DNA of 64,000 nt from Branchiostoma floridae (Eukaryota; Chordata; Leptocardii; Amphioxiformes; Branchiostomatidae). Shown here in pieces: positions 49,100 to 60,819 of this stretch. Position 1 is the stretch's first letter, and each line of letters starts with the position of its first letter. The position numbers and the translations under genes are program-made. The DNA lies in the NCBI RefSeq assembly GCF_000003815.2, contig NW_023365726.1:1-64000 (forward strand), given 5' to 3'. Below the pieces are notes generated by a model, which did not search any database, was not told the origin of the DNA, and was given only the letters and a program-made list of their open reading frames with translations.

Positions 49100-50680
49100 T
49101 CAGCGTCATAGTTTCATGCAGGGAGCGAGGGTGGTGATTAGCATTAGGCGATTAGTACCAAAATTAGCATTCATAAAGAATTTGCAGGTGGCATTTAGTC
49201 ACTTGTCACAGTAATAAACGTCCTCCTTTTTTCCTCACTGATTGTCACCGTTTCGCGCGAAGCGTTCTCGCGTAATATGCCGGTTATGTTCATTCATTCA
49301 TTCATGTTGTGTCGATAACATGCTATCATGGACCTTTTAGCCTACTTATTGCTTTCAAGGAAACATGTGATTGACGTCACAGGAAATCACTGACGGCCAT
49401 GGTAGCCATTTTGTTTTGTATCGATCCATATAACTCCTCTACCCTGCAATACTGACACGACAATATGACATCATAAACCTACGTTGTGACTTATGACATG
49501 AAGCATGAAACGGCGCTTCAACTGTATAGGTTTCCGTGAAATCAATGAGGTTTTTTCAACCTTATTGGTAAAATCCACTGCTTGGGAATTACCGAACAAC
49601 ACAACACTCTGTTACACTGGTTAGCTGCCACGCCCCGTGAAATCAGACTAACCTTTATAATCCTCGCGTCCCTCGGTCGGTCAAATATATTTGGGACAGG
49701 TCTGTGTGTTGAATACACAACGAAGTGATTCGAATTCTGTTGTAGACTACTAAGCTCTGGAGCCCTAGGAATCGTGTATTTTTGCATAAAAACGGAGGAA
49801 AATGCGTGAGTGTGACCTACTTAAGTATTTTCATGATCTGTCGAGGGAGAAACAGGATGTATGTGCAATCAACATTTACACTTTCCTGTGTCGTTTCCTG
49901 GCAAAAAACAGAAACGAATACATTAACATATCTTCTGACCACTATTGGAAATGTATGGGTCAATTTTCAATCGTTTGCCATGCGTTTCAGCCGTAACGTA
50001 AAAATAGACTCCCTCTGGTCTGAGTGGTATCGGCGGAGGGGGAATCCCCCATATGACGTGTACATACCGTGACGTCAGAACACAGTCCAGCGCACCGCAG
50101 TACTTGAAAGAGCTGTAGAAATTCTTCTGTAGACGTCAGCGAGTCAAAAACCGTGGTGAATGGTAGAGGAATACGTTAGGTTTGAGACTGTATGAGTTGG
50201 GTTACGAAGTTCGTTCACACGGATTGACTTTTGCGCTGGGATCCTGTTCCCGCCAACTTCCGTGTGTCGGCTGTAGTTTGATGACCTCCGCCAGGGGTCA
50301 AATAATAGTGGCCTTTATAGGACATGGGACGAGCAGACAAACTTGAGCTCAATTTCACATACATGCATTTTGAAGGTTGTACAAAGAACTTCAATATATT
50401 CAATCAGTTTAAATTACTTCTGAGCTCTGTCATAAATTTTTAGGCATCGGACGTTGTTTGTCATCAGACGACCGCACATTACAGTCACAGAACCTCTGCT
50501 GTCATACACGCTCATATTGTACGTTAACAGGGTATGCAAGGGAGGCTAGTGGAATATAAAACTGAAGCAAAACTGATGACAGCATAAGTCTTATGGAAGC
50601 TTTTATTGAAGACAACCGCGCATTACAAAAGTTTTACATCAGAGTTTTCTCTTTGGATCTTACTACACCTGTAGTGCTTT
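49100..50680. other. Intergenic region 3' of TRAF gene C
   Basis: No supported gene. An NF-kB-type site is listed separately. Confidence 0.45.
50039..50049. promoter_or_regulatory. NF-kB-type palindromic site 1
   Basis: GGGGAATCCCC, the reverse complement of GGGGATTCCCC, inside GGGGGAATCCCCC. It matches the kB consensus GGGRNWYYCC. It lies about 640 bp past the TRAF C stop codon. Confidence 0.45.
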
Positions 50681-50688
50681 TCTTAAAG

Positions 50689-53600
50689 TTAAAGGTCCGA
50701 AGTATCCACGATGATCTTGAGATACATGGTGTCATCTCTGACGTAACCATGGCTGCTGCTGTCGAGCTGACTGAGCGGCACGAAGAGCGGACATCCACTG
50801 GCGATGTTCATGTCACTGGTGGGCCGCTGGAAGGACGAGCTGGTCGGGTCAGGACGGAACGCGTCCGTTACATTTTCTCGGTTGTTCTGGTCCACCAACA
50901 TGAAAGTTACCTGGAGAAACAGAACATAAACGTGCATTATTTTTTTTACATGAGAGGTGTGTACAATCTCACCTTACACAACACAGGTCAAAATTTCAAA
51001 TATGTTAGACACCTTGAAATATCGTGATAGCACAAAAGAACATAAAATTCGAATGCATCGGTGCAATGTTTCACCTTTTGTCTGAATGGCCAGCGCAGCA
51101 GCCCATCGTAGTGCCCCCTCATGACTACGAAGAACAGGCTGACATGAGTACCCTTGCCCATCCCGTCTCCGTTCATGTAGATCCGGGCGCACATTTTGTA
51201 CCCTGTACGGCTGGTGAAGAAACATGGCGAGTAGAAACTTGCTGTCTTCCCCGTGATGGCGTCGTGGCGCTTACGTGTGAAGTCTGCGATCTTCCATGTC
51301 AGGATGCCGTCATAGCTGGTCAGTTCTAACGTCTGGATCCGGAGGTCTTGTTCCGCGAGGGCAACGTCCTTCAGAGCGATGATCCTTTCCAGAGACCTGA
51401 CCTTCCTCTCCAGAGTCTCGATGATCTCCCTGTCCTGACGACGTTGTCGTTCGTACGCCTCCATCTGGGAGCTGCACTTCTCGATCTCACGGTTCAGAAC
51501 GGCGACGATCCCTTCAAACGTGCCGACCCTTGTCTCCCATGCAGCTATTTTCCTCCTCAGTTCTTCCACCCTCGCACGTTCCTGCTCAACCCGGTTTTCT
51601 AGTGTTTTGTTGCCGCCTGACGTTGATCCTCCTGATGGTTGCTCGCTTGACAACTTACCTTCAATGGTAGCAATTTTGGCGTCAGCATCTTGGATGCCCT
51701 TTTCTAGTCGTAGAAGCAGGATCCGCATATTTTCGCGTGATTCTTCCTCTTTTTGCCGGTGTTGGTCGACATTTGTAGCTAAGCAAAGAAGGTATGTGTT
51801 GGTCATGCTCAAATGATGCTGGACCGTCTTCTTCAAGTGCTCAGGGAAGTGCTTCTTCTCCATCTGTGCATATCAAATACAAAACCATCATTGTAGGTTT
51901 CCGTTGCTATGATGATCAAGTGCAAGCTTTGATACTACAAATAGAATTACAGCAAAATATCTACCCAATGTATGTACCTTTTCCTTGCACCCCATTGGTT
52001 CGAAGCTGCATGTTATCTTCATGTTGGGGCAGTCTCCTGTCTCCGGCTGTTGATGCTCCCGAAGTTGAGCCCTTGTCAGACCTTTCTTATTGCACCAGTC
52101 ACACCGTACTGGTGCTGCTGGGCATGTCTGTTTGTGGGTCTGAGTAAAAAGGCGGATATTACTAGTATGTAAAACTAGAAATAAATTCAGAAATGCAAAA
52201 CAACTTAGAGGTCAATGACGTATAGCAACTATTCTATCACTCCTCGTTCCCAGCTTTGTCGTCTTGTAAGTACAGCCAACTGCAACCCAGTTTAACATAT
52301 TCCTAGCCTCCATAGCAGGCTCTCTGTGCCTTTTTCATCTTCTTGGGCTCATAATACAATTTTGCTGGCCTTGTCTTTTTGTACTGGGTCGCTTGTACTG
52401 TCAGTATGGGACCTGCTATGGAGGCTTACATATTCCGAGGTTACTAGATATATGCAGATAGCTTCATACCTTCAGTTCTTTATGAGGAGTTGTCTCATCA
52501 CACCATTGACACGTTACAGGTCTATATTCACAGTCCGACTGTAGATGGTTGGCCAGGTTCTTCCTGCATATGGTCGCCTTACAGCCTTGGCCGGCGTTGA
52601 TACATGTGATCTTTTCGTAGCCACATTCTGATAAATGTTCCTAAACATAAAACAATCATACTTGTGGTCATTCATTATCACATAAGAATACACCTGGTCG
52701 TACGAATGGAGCTACATTTGTTGTACTATCACACAGAAATCAAACTATTAAAACAATTACTGAACTTTCAATTCTGATCCTCATATATATTGTATAATTT
52801 GCCTCAAAATGGATAAGATAATTGTGTTTTCTTACCGTACGCTGTAATGGAATGAAAATGGTACATAGTTGAGTGTGTAGTGTTAAAATGGTATGCTTAC
52901 GTGCTTTAAACATCATACCTACCATGAGATTGCGAACAATGCCCTCCCATTTACAGCCATCTTCGACATTGCTGCAGAAAATCGCCAGGCCTAGGATTTC
53001 CCGTTCTATAGCTTTGTCTGGATACACCTGGATCATGGAATATACAAAACACTGAGGTGTCATACAAACAAACTACACTGTGGCAATGATATTAGCGTTA
53101 CTGCTGGCGTTGTTGTTTGTTTCGAAGCTAGAGCAACGTCTGTACCAGTTCAGCATGTGAATATATATAATACACTTTGGACAACTTGTTGGTAAAATAG
53201 TTACGTCAAGCCAAAACTAGTATAGTTTCTATTCTTATCATAACACACATACTGTTGTTCTAATCGTGTTTTGAACAAACAAGTTTTGGATACAACTTAC
53301 GTCCTGAGCTTGAACCACTTCTCCACAATTCCGTGCTTTGCATTTTCCTCCCCAGCTCCTATAAAAAGATAGCAAAATAATGACTAAGACACTATGGTTT
53401 TATCTACATGTAATGCTTTGATGTATCAAAGAGCAATCTGTATCTGTATCTATATAGCCGGTATAACCGCCATTCGGCGTAACACACCAGCTTCGCAGGC
53501 ACGCGGCGCGGCAGCAGCTGGTTATATTACACTGAACGATCCGTCACACCTAACTTTTGCACATCTAACTGCAAGCGTTCTTTAAAACTATCCAGAGAAG

Positions 53601-56580
53601 ATGCCCCTACTGTACTTGGTGATAACAAATTCCAATCTACGATAGTTCTGGGAAAATACGAATTTTTGAACACATCAATCCTAGCTTGGAAACTCTGGTA
53701 CTTGAAGTCATGGCTGTTTCTTGTTCTTTTTTGAGCTGGTATTAGATACTTATCAGTCGGTACGTCCACCAGCTTATTGGTCATTTTGTACATCATGCAA
53801 AGTCTGGACATTTTCCTTCTGTCTTCAAGTGATGTCCACTGTAGATCTGTTTTCATTTTGGTAACACTAGCATCCCTGTTGTAGTTGTTTGTACAGAATC
53901 GGGCAGCTTGGTTCTGTACCCTTTCAAGTTTATCTTTGTCTTTCTTTGTATACGGATCCCATACTGTTGCAGCATATTCAAGGTTAGGTCTTACCAGTGA
54001 CGTGTATGCAAGTGATTTTACGCGGGCTGGGCATGCCCACAAGTTACGTTTGATCACTCCCAATGTCTGTTTGGCCTTGGTTGTTATTTTGTTAACATGG
54101 ACACCCCACTTCAGCCCAGTTGTTAACGTAACACCAAGGTATGGGTGGCTTTTTGTGGTTGCTAATGTCTGACCACAAAACTGGTAAGGGGACACATTTG
54201 GTGTTCGTTTGTTCGTTATGTGCATGATATAGCACTTATCAGGATTGAACTGCATAAGCCATTTCCTTTGCCATTCTTCCAGGGTGTTCAGATCTTTCTG
54301 AAGAAGTTGTGAGTCATTCTTTGCAGATACCTCTATATATAGCAGACAATCATCGGCGAATAACCTCACACTTGAATCGAGCTGGTCTGGCAAGTCGTTT
54401 ATGTACAAGAGGAAGAGCAATGGTCCCAGAACAGTCCCTTGTGGAACTCCCGATGCTACTTTAACTGGAGCTGAGGCCTTCCCTTCTACCACTACCGTTT
54501 GCTCTCTATTCGTCAGGAAAGCCTTTAACCAGTTTAATGTAGAACCTTGAATTCCATAGTACTCCAGTTTTGTTATGAGTCTGCTATGTGGGACTTTGTC
54601 GAAGGCTTTAGTGAAATCAAGTATTGCTAGATCCACCTGTCTTTTATTGTTCAGTGCCCCAGCTATGTCGTGAACTGTTAAAATAAGCTGTGTTTCTGTT
54701 GATCTCTTTGCTCTGAAACCATGCTGGTAGTCCGTTAGTATATTGTGGCCTTCCAAGTGTTTCATGATATGGCTATGAATAATGTGTTCGAGTAGTTTAC
54801 AGGAAATACAGGTAAGTGAAACAGGTCTGTAGTTACTGGGAACCGCTCTATCTCCCTTTTTGGAAATGGCGCATATGTTTGCATCTCTCCAGTCTTGGGG
54901 GATTTCTCCTGTGTCAAGCGATTGTTGGAAAATGTTAGTCAAAACAGGTGCGATTTCACTGGCTGTCATTTTGAGGAACCAAGGCGGTATTTGGTCGGGC
55001 CCGGATGCTTTGGACGGATTAAGGCCTTGCAACATTTTTTCTACACCATACGTAGAAATGTCTATATGTTCCATAGGAGTGGTGCAGGGGTTTCCAAGAG
55101 ATGGCATGTCTGTGGTGTCTTCTTCTGTGAATACACTTTTAAACTGTGAACTGAGTGCTTCTGCTTTCTTTTCACTGTCACTTATAATGGTGCTCCCCAC
55201 CTTCAGAGTGGCTACCCCAACAAGGGCTTAATATTGTAAGCCATTAAAAGCATTAAACATCTGGCCTTGCGCATCCTAGATTGTGTGTGAGAGAAGGTCT
55301 ACAAGAAAATCGGACTTAAAGAACGTTTACATTTCCAACTTCCCAATGCAATACGTTGTCAAATTTCACAAGCCTTCGTTAAGGTTATTTTAAAACAGTT
55401 GCAATAGCAAACGTTCGCCGCTAGGGGCGTTAATAGGCCATCACAACATCACAAGGGGATTCCCCGTTACTACTGACAACAAAACACATGCCCGGGACAA
55501 ATCTGACGCTTGGATTTACGCCTCCTTCCCAACGGTTTATAGCAAGGTACAAACAGCGTTTAAATCCTCAATTCTATCGTCTATATACTAACAGGAGTTC
55601 ATGCCAATACTGAATGGAGCCTTTAAGCTATCAAGAACTGTCCGTTCTCTATAATGTATAAGAACTGCGCGCCGGCGCATGCCCGTAGCCAGGGGGGGTT
55701 CGGGGGGGTTTCGGAAGAACCCCCCCACACACTCAAAAGGTCCGCTTTTTCAGGCTCGAAGGTCCACTTTTTCATGTCCAAGATTTTTTTTTCAAAGGCA
55801 TGACTGATTTGCATTTCCCTGATAGACATTTCAGCCAATCGTAGTGAGTCTATCAGCAAAATTGCCCCCAGAAAGTGCAGGAAATGGCTTTTCAGAGGGT
55901 CCAGATTTCAAAATTTCCCCGGACCTCCATTACGACGCCTCGCGCCTTTGATGTCGGACATAGTGAAAATATGTCGAGGGAGTTGGCTTCAAAGACTTAC
56001 GCAAAAGCCTTGTCCTTTAATAGAAATTCCATTAAACTTCGCAAGCGATTTTTGCCCGTCAAAATGCAGGAAATTGCGTTTCAGAGGGTCAAAATTTCAA
56101 TTTTTCCGGGGGAGCATGCCCCCGGACCCCCCTAGGTAGCTCACGCCGCTCGATGGTCCCACATTTACCAAAAAGAACCCCCCCAACCAAAATCCTGGCT
56201 ACGGGCATGCGGCGTTCATATGAAAGCTCTTTTTCCAGTTAGTAAACAAATTGTTAATGACGGTATTTACATATTGAATGCAAGAATTATAAGATCAACA
56301 GACAAAGATATCGATATTCATATGCCAAATATGGGTAAGGCTTTTCTGTATGTATTAATACAGTCAAACTAATAAATGGAAACAAATTTGTGCCGCCCCC
56401 CTCCCCATGGCTAGCATAATAACACTTCCGTAGTTACCTTATAAGATCCTCCACACATGACCGACAGTACCGGTGTCCACATGGTGTTTGTTTTGAATCA
56501 CGCAGTAACAAGCCACAACTCGTACACAGGTATTTAGGATCAGCTCTGCCTCCTTGTAGCTTGACAGAGTATCCTGGCAT
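50689..56580 (-). CDS. TRAF-family signalling adaptor C (RING, zinc fingers, coiled coil, MATH)
   Basis: Seven minus-strand exons with continuous frame (1650 nt, 549 aa): 56438-56580, 53301-53358, 52923-53027, 52470-52640, 51978-52139, 51075-51863 and 50689-50910. Residues 19-59 form a RING-like site (C19, C22, C34, H36, C39, C42, then C54 and C59). Residues ~68-213 hold several TRAF-type zinc fingers (FCSNVEDGCKWEG, CGYEKITC, CEYRPVTCQWC, CPNMKITCSFEPMGC). A coiled coil (~214-395) is broken by a Gly/Ser linker (QPSGGSTSGGN). MATH/TRAF-C runs ~396-549. The full set resembles TRAF2/3/5-type adaptors that recruit kinases and ubiquitin ligases to TNF-family receptors. The last RING pair is CxxxxC instead of the usual CxxC. 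Intron 1 (~3.1 kb) holds a LINE and a MITE. Confidence 0.93.
52304..52428. mobile_element. MITE in a TRAF C intron, ~125 bp
   Basis: TAGCCTCCATAGCAGG at the left is the reverse complement of CCTGCTATGGAGGCTTA at the right with one mismatch. A TA on both sides may be the target duplication, as in Tc1/mariner-like MITEs. It sits between the exons at 52470-52640 and 51978-52139. Confidence 0.7.
53410..55230 (-). mobile_element. 5'-truncated LINE (CR1/L2-like) in intron 1 of TRAF C
   Basis: The minus strand 53527-55230 is open for about 567 codons and encodes a reverse transcriptase: a KASGPDQIPPWFLK block, NYRPVSLTCISCKLLE, LDFTKAFDKVPH, GVPQGTVLGPLLF and the catalytic RLFADDCLLY (~281-284 from the first possible start). 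The C-terminal part has HPYLGVTL, RPNLEYAATVWDP, RVQNQAARF and a final TIVDWNLLS block. The frame closes upstream at a TAA at about 55231, and no endonuclease precedes it, so it is 5'-truncated. After the stop, the minus strand ends in GATACAGATACAGATTG, a short repeat tail. It has the same orientation as the host gene. The open frame suggests a recent insertion. Confidence 0.88.
55455..55465. promoter_or_regulatory. NF-kB-type palindromic site 2
   Basis: GGGGATTCCCC within intron 1 of TRAF C, between the LINE and the MITE. A full match to the palindromic kB site. Confidence 0.5.
55677..56210. mobile_element. MITE-like element in intron 1 of TRAF C, ~534 bp
   Basis: GCATGCCCGTAGCCAGG and its exact reverse complement CCTGGCTACGGGCATGC bound the element, followed inward by G-rich and C-rich runs (TTCGGGGGGGTTT / AGAACCCCCCC). 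GGC flanks both ends and may be a 3-bp target duplication. Inside, two similar stretches (GCAGGAAATGGCTTTTCAGA and GCAGGAAATTGCGTTTCAGA) show an internal duplication. No transposase. Confidence 0.78.
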
Positions 56581-57432
56581 CGTAGGCTGCCACTCGTTCT
56601 ATCCGCAATGCACCTGTGAAATGATATACACATCTTAAAGTTTGTTGTAGCTCTAACTTGTATACGTAGCTAACACGCGTGTACTAAATGATGCTGATTG
56701 GTTAGATTGTGATCGTATGGCAACGTTTATCCTGTACATGCGCAGTTGTTAGTCACTATTGTGTCTGGTGTCTATTTAGTCCAAACTTCATTCACAATAA
56801 ATGAATCTCAGAGTTACAATGACAAATATTGACTTTGTGAATGGTACGCCATACATTTAATAGATTAATGTGATAACTGGTGGTTAGAACATCAGTGACA
56901 CCACTCCGGAGCTCCCACGCGACTTATCATTTGTCAGTTCTCACGATCACAGCGTCAAGTACATCTGATCCTTCGGCATTGTTTTAACTTCTTCCAAACT
57001 AACACCCTGTAGTCATCACGTTTATAATTCAACAATTCAATGTTTTATTCGGTAAGGTTCTCACGGGTTAACACAAGGACACCCGAATTTCGTCCTTATT
57101 ACAATGCCTTTTCACACTCAAACTTAACTAATTCATGGTACAAATATATAATTGATTAAAAAAATCATGTTGGACAACCATAGTAAAGTTTTTCGGGCTT
57201 TCGTTACACTGATTGAGCGAGAGAGAGTTTCTCAGAGAAGAGCCCCGTAGCTCCTGCTTCAGTGGGTGGTACGAAGTACTCAGCTATTGTTGCTCCAATG
57301 TATGTAATACCTATATATTGAAATTAACGTTACCCATATATATATGTGTGATGAAAGCACTGTGTGAAACAACGGAATATTAAACCTAGTTCCCAACAGT
57401 GTAAAAGATCGACTTTTAAACCATTGCGTAAC

Positions 57433-57443
57433 GGGGATTCCCC
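57433..57443. promoter_or_regulatory. NF-kB-type palindromic site 3
   Basis: GGGGATTCCCC about 850 bp upstream of the TRAF C start codon (minus-strand gene), in the likely promoter side. Confidence 0.5.
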
Positions 57444-57669
57444 AGCAAGTGACTGTCACATGACAACTTAAAACACTTCCCCTACCTGTCTAAGACCTCG
57501 ACATTAATCCATGTTAAGTATAAAAAATGTATTTAGTATTTGATTTATTGTTTTCGCTGATATGTAGTTGTGGCATGGCATTGACTGATCACTTCAAAGT
57601 CAGGCTATACGAGTATATTGCTAGCTTCTCTATATTCACTTTTCACGATCATTTGGGCATGAGGATACT

Positions 57670-57836
57670 ACGCTCCAAGCAGAGGTCCGGCTTCTGCTGT
57701 TTGTTTACCTGTTTTATGTGTTTTGCCAACTTTTTGGGGCTTTCTATTTCATACCGCCAACCTCGACGGACATCATGGAATCGGTACAAAATAGAAAGCC
57801 CAACAAACGCATAAAAACAAGTGAAAAACAGCAGGT
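57670..57836. mobile_element. Foldback element, best-preserved copy
   Basis: Left arm ~57692-57754 (CTTCTGCTGTTT ... GGGGCTTTCTATTTCATAC) and right arm ~57784-57835 (GTACAAAATAGAAAGCCC ... AACAGCAGG) are inverted, with a ~29-bp loop. The outer left end has CTCCAAGCAGAGGTCCGG. Fragments of the family occur at 5149-5205, 46956-47065 and 48891-48940. Confidence 0.7.
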
Positions 57837-57839
57837 GTA

Positions 57840-60420
57840 GTTTTTAGTTCGAGGCACAAACCACACAACTCATAGCACTGCTTGAAGAAACAACAAGTAC
57901 AGAGTACAAATGATGAGATTCCTGAGTGATTATGAACAAAATGTACGTACCGCAAATAGTGTCACTTACCGATCCCAGAACGTACCCGGCCTCGCACTAG
58001 GACGAAAATTTTTGTAGTTTTGCGCAGGTGATCACTTTTATAAATGAGCCTTTGCTCTTTGAGCCCTCTTTCTCACAATGGGATGTACCTCGTGATGTCG
58101 TGGGTACATAGTATTGTCTTTTTAGGGAAATTTGGGAAGTGAAGTTTCCGAAATGGCATCATTTATAAATTAAGGCTGACGACATCATCAAGCTTCCTTA
58201 TTCAGAATATTGATCAACATAAGACCCGAGAAGGAAAGGAATTCCCAGCCCATCGATATCGGCATAAAGTAGATATCATCTTCAAAATACGGTAATTTTC
58301 CTGCATGATATTATTTTTATTAAATAGTCTCCAGATTTTACGTTATTATTTTATATTTTTTTTCCATATACACTAGTACTGTAATGTGAAGTAATAATAG
58401 ATGAAAATATGTCAAACACAGCGGAAATAAAGCGCCTTTGTGCAGTAGTATAACCAAACAGTCTAGATTATAATAAAAAAAGGTTATCAATTAGCAGATG
58501 AAATGATCTACAGACAACTGCATGGACAGGTGAGTAGGTTCAGGTATTCAAATTTCCGAACGTTTCTTTCCCTGGACTCTCCTATTTCAGTATGGATAGA
58601 TACAAAATCAAGCCAAACGACCATGGACATTTCAACGTTTTTTTTGTGCTAGCTTCTATTAGTTATCAATAAAGCACCGCGGTTGGAAAGTAAAAACTCT
58701 TAGCCGGCACCGGCACATACCATGCTGACGTGTCTCTGACCATTATGGGAGAGGGGGGGGGGGGTCACTTGGACGGATCTTTTTACAAAGATTTGATAAT
58801 TAATGGACCAAAGGAGTTAAACAAGTGTCAACAAGACTGTCAATGTCAAAGTAAGACATAGATAGAGCTATGGCTTTGACGGGCAGTATGGCTTCCCAAT
58901 GAACAGGTGGTAAAGAAAGTTCTTACCCGGCTTTCGGATGATCACGAGTTCGGCGATACCCCCGAATGACCCCAGACATTCTCACTAACATTGTAGGTAG
59001 CTATAGAATTATATGATGATTGGAAATTTCTACATCCATTGAGCTGAAACGTAGAGAACTGGGAGATATAGCCATATAGATATGAAAATGTTGCCATTGT
59101 CACTTCTAGAGAAAAAGTACAGTATAGAACATTCCTAGGGCAGTTTTTGGTGCTAGGAACAACTTTCAAATCGACCGTTCCACGGGGATTCCCCGTCATT
59201 AGTTTCAGGCGAAAAGTGACTCACATCCGCCCTTTAAAACGCAGGTCACAAAGGCCCACTTTGCATGCAGGACTCGCAAACTGGCGCAGCCCTCTGTAGG
59301 CTCAGGTAGGTATGCCCATATATTACACACACAGGTATGTCAACGTTAAAAATGTTCGCGTGGCTTGGATTTCGACAAATTAGGAGCACAATATGCTTAG
59401 CCTATTGTTCCGTGCCATGAAAAGACATGATGGTAAAAGACATGGAGACACCATTGATTATATACTACATATCATATTACTACTAGTTGTACTGTAATAG
59501 ATTTGATTTGTGTTAAAATCCTAGCTAAACCGTTTTATAAAGTGTACCAGATAAAATTCTCAGTATCCCCTGCGTTACCACCAACGCTGCTTGAAGTGAA
59601 CAAAGCTCACGTTTAATTTCCGGTTGACGCCTCCGTACCTTCAAGGGCAAACATACATTACGTGACTCATTCCTTCGCCTAACTACTAACCCTGTGTCTT
59701 TAATGGCCACGTTTTTCACTATACAGGGGGGAAAACATGGAAAGAATTCCATAACCCTTCTTCATTTGGTTTTAGAACTCACCTTTTTTGAATGGAACAA
59801 TATATTTTGAACGCAGAAAATCTTACGTTAGCCGGGTGTGGGCCATGACTTTGTGCACAGGATCTAACTTCAATAAGAAATGCCACAGCACCTGTGACAG
59901 TCTTTTTCATCATTATCACGGGCGAATTGCCGAGACCTTCTCCTTCTAGACGTCCCTGCCCCCGGCCCCATAGCGTTCTTTAGCCTCGATCTACAGCCCC
60001 ACATCTCGAGCAAGTTGGTCTGGTTAAGTCAGCCGCGGTTGACCAGCATGTGTATATCCGCGTTTATTTACAAACGTTTTACAACGCAGAAGAACGTGCT
60101 TATGGATTGGAATTTTACCATGCGCCTTACGTAGTTACCTGGTTAACTAACATGGATGGCACCCAGGCTAATTATAAAACGTACCGTGTTCAGATGAACA
60201 ATCTTCGGTTGATCCAAAGCTAGTATCTTGCTCGTAAAAAATTCCAGCGTACTTTGGGCGTTGTCTCCCAAAAAGGTGAGTTTAGCTTTTGAAGAGTGTC
60301 AAACTGAACTGGTAACAAAAGATGAGTATGACTAACCAGTTGAACATTCAAAGAATGTATATCGCCCACTTCAGTACATAGAGTAACAGATATGTTTTCA
60401 ATGAATTGGTTACATAGATA
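57840..60420. other. Intergenic region upstream of TRAF gene C
   Basis: No supported gene. A G-run at about 58747-58763 and one kB-type site (listed) are the only features I can name. Confidence 0.45.
59184..59194. promoter_or_regulatory. NF-kB-type palindromic site 4
   Basis: GGGGATTCCCC, embedded in the 15-bp perfect palindrome ACGGGGATTCCCCGT, about 2.6 kb upstream of the TRAF C start codon. Confidence 0.45.
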
Positions 60421-60426
60421 TGATGC

Positions 60427-60528
60427 ATTCCGTATCGCCTAGGTACGTACGATCCGACGCCGCATGAGCAGGTCGGATCGCCCTAAGGCCGACCCGCGGG
60501 AGGGCTGGGATGGAGGGCGATACGGAAT
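60427..60528. mobile_element. Small foldback/MITE-like element, ~102 bp
   Basis: ATTCCGTATCGCC at the left is the exact reverse complement of GGCGATACGGAAT at the right. The interior is GC-rich (GGTCGGATCGCCC, CCGACCCGCGGG). No coding capacity. Confidence 0.65.
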
Positions 60529-60819
60529 ACACCGTGCTGTGTTTTATTTATATCATGCCAACCTGACATACACACATGGATAATGGATGCTAATACACGT
60601 TTTGTTTTGTTTTGTTGTTCTTTATGCTTATGTTACAGTACTAAGTTTACCCTGGACGAAAGATCTATCTGCGCACCTGGTACACTAGATTTTGTGTCTT
60701 CTACGTAAATTAGTCTAATGACAGAGTTCATCATATATCAGGCATGTTACAAAACATCAACATGTACCAGCGGCCACATGTACAGCAAAAAAGCAATATT
60801 ATTGTTAATTTACATTACC

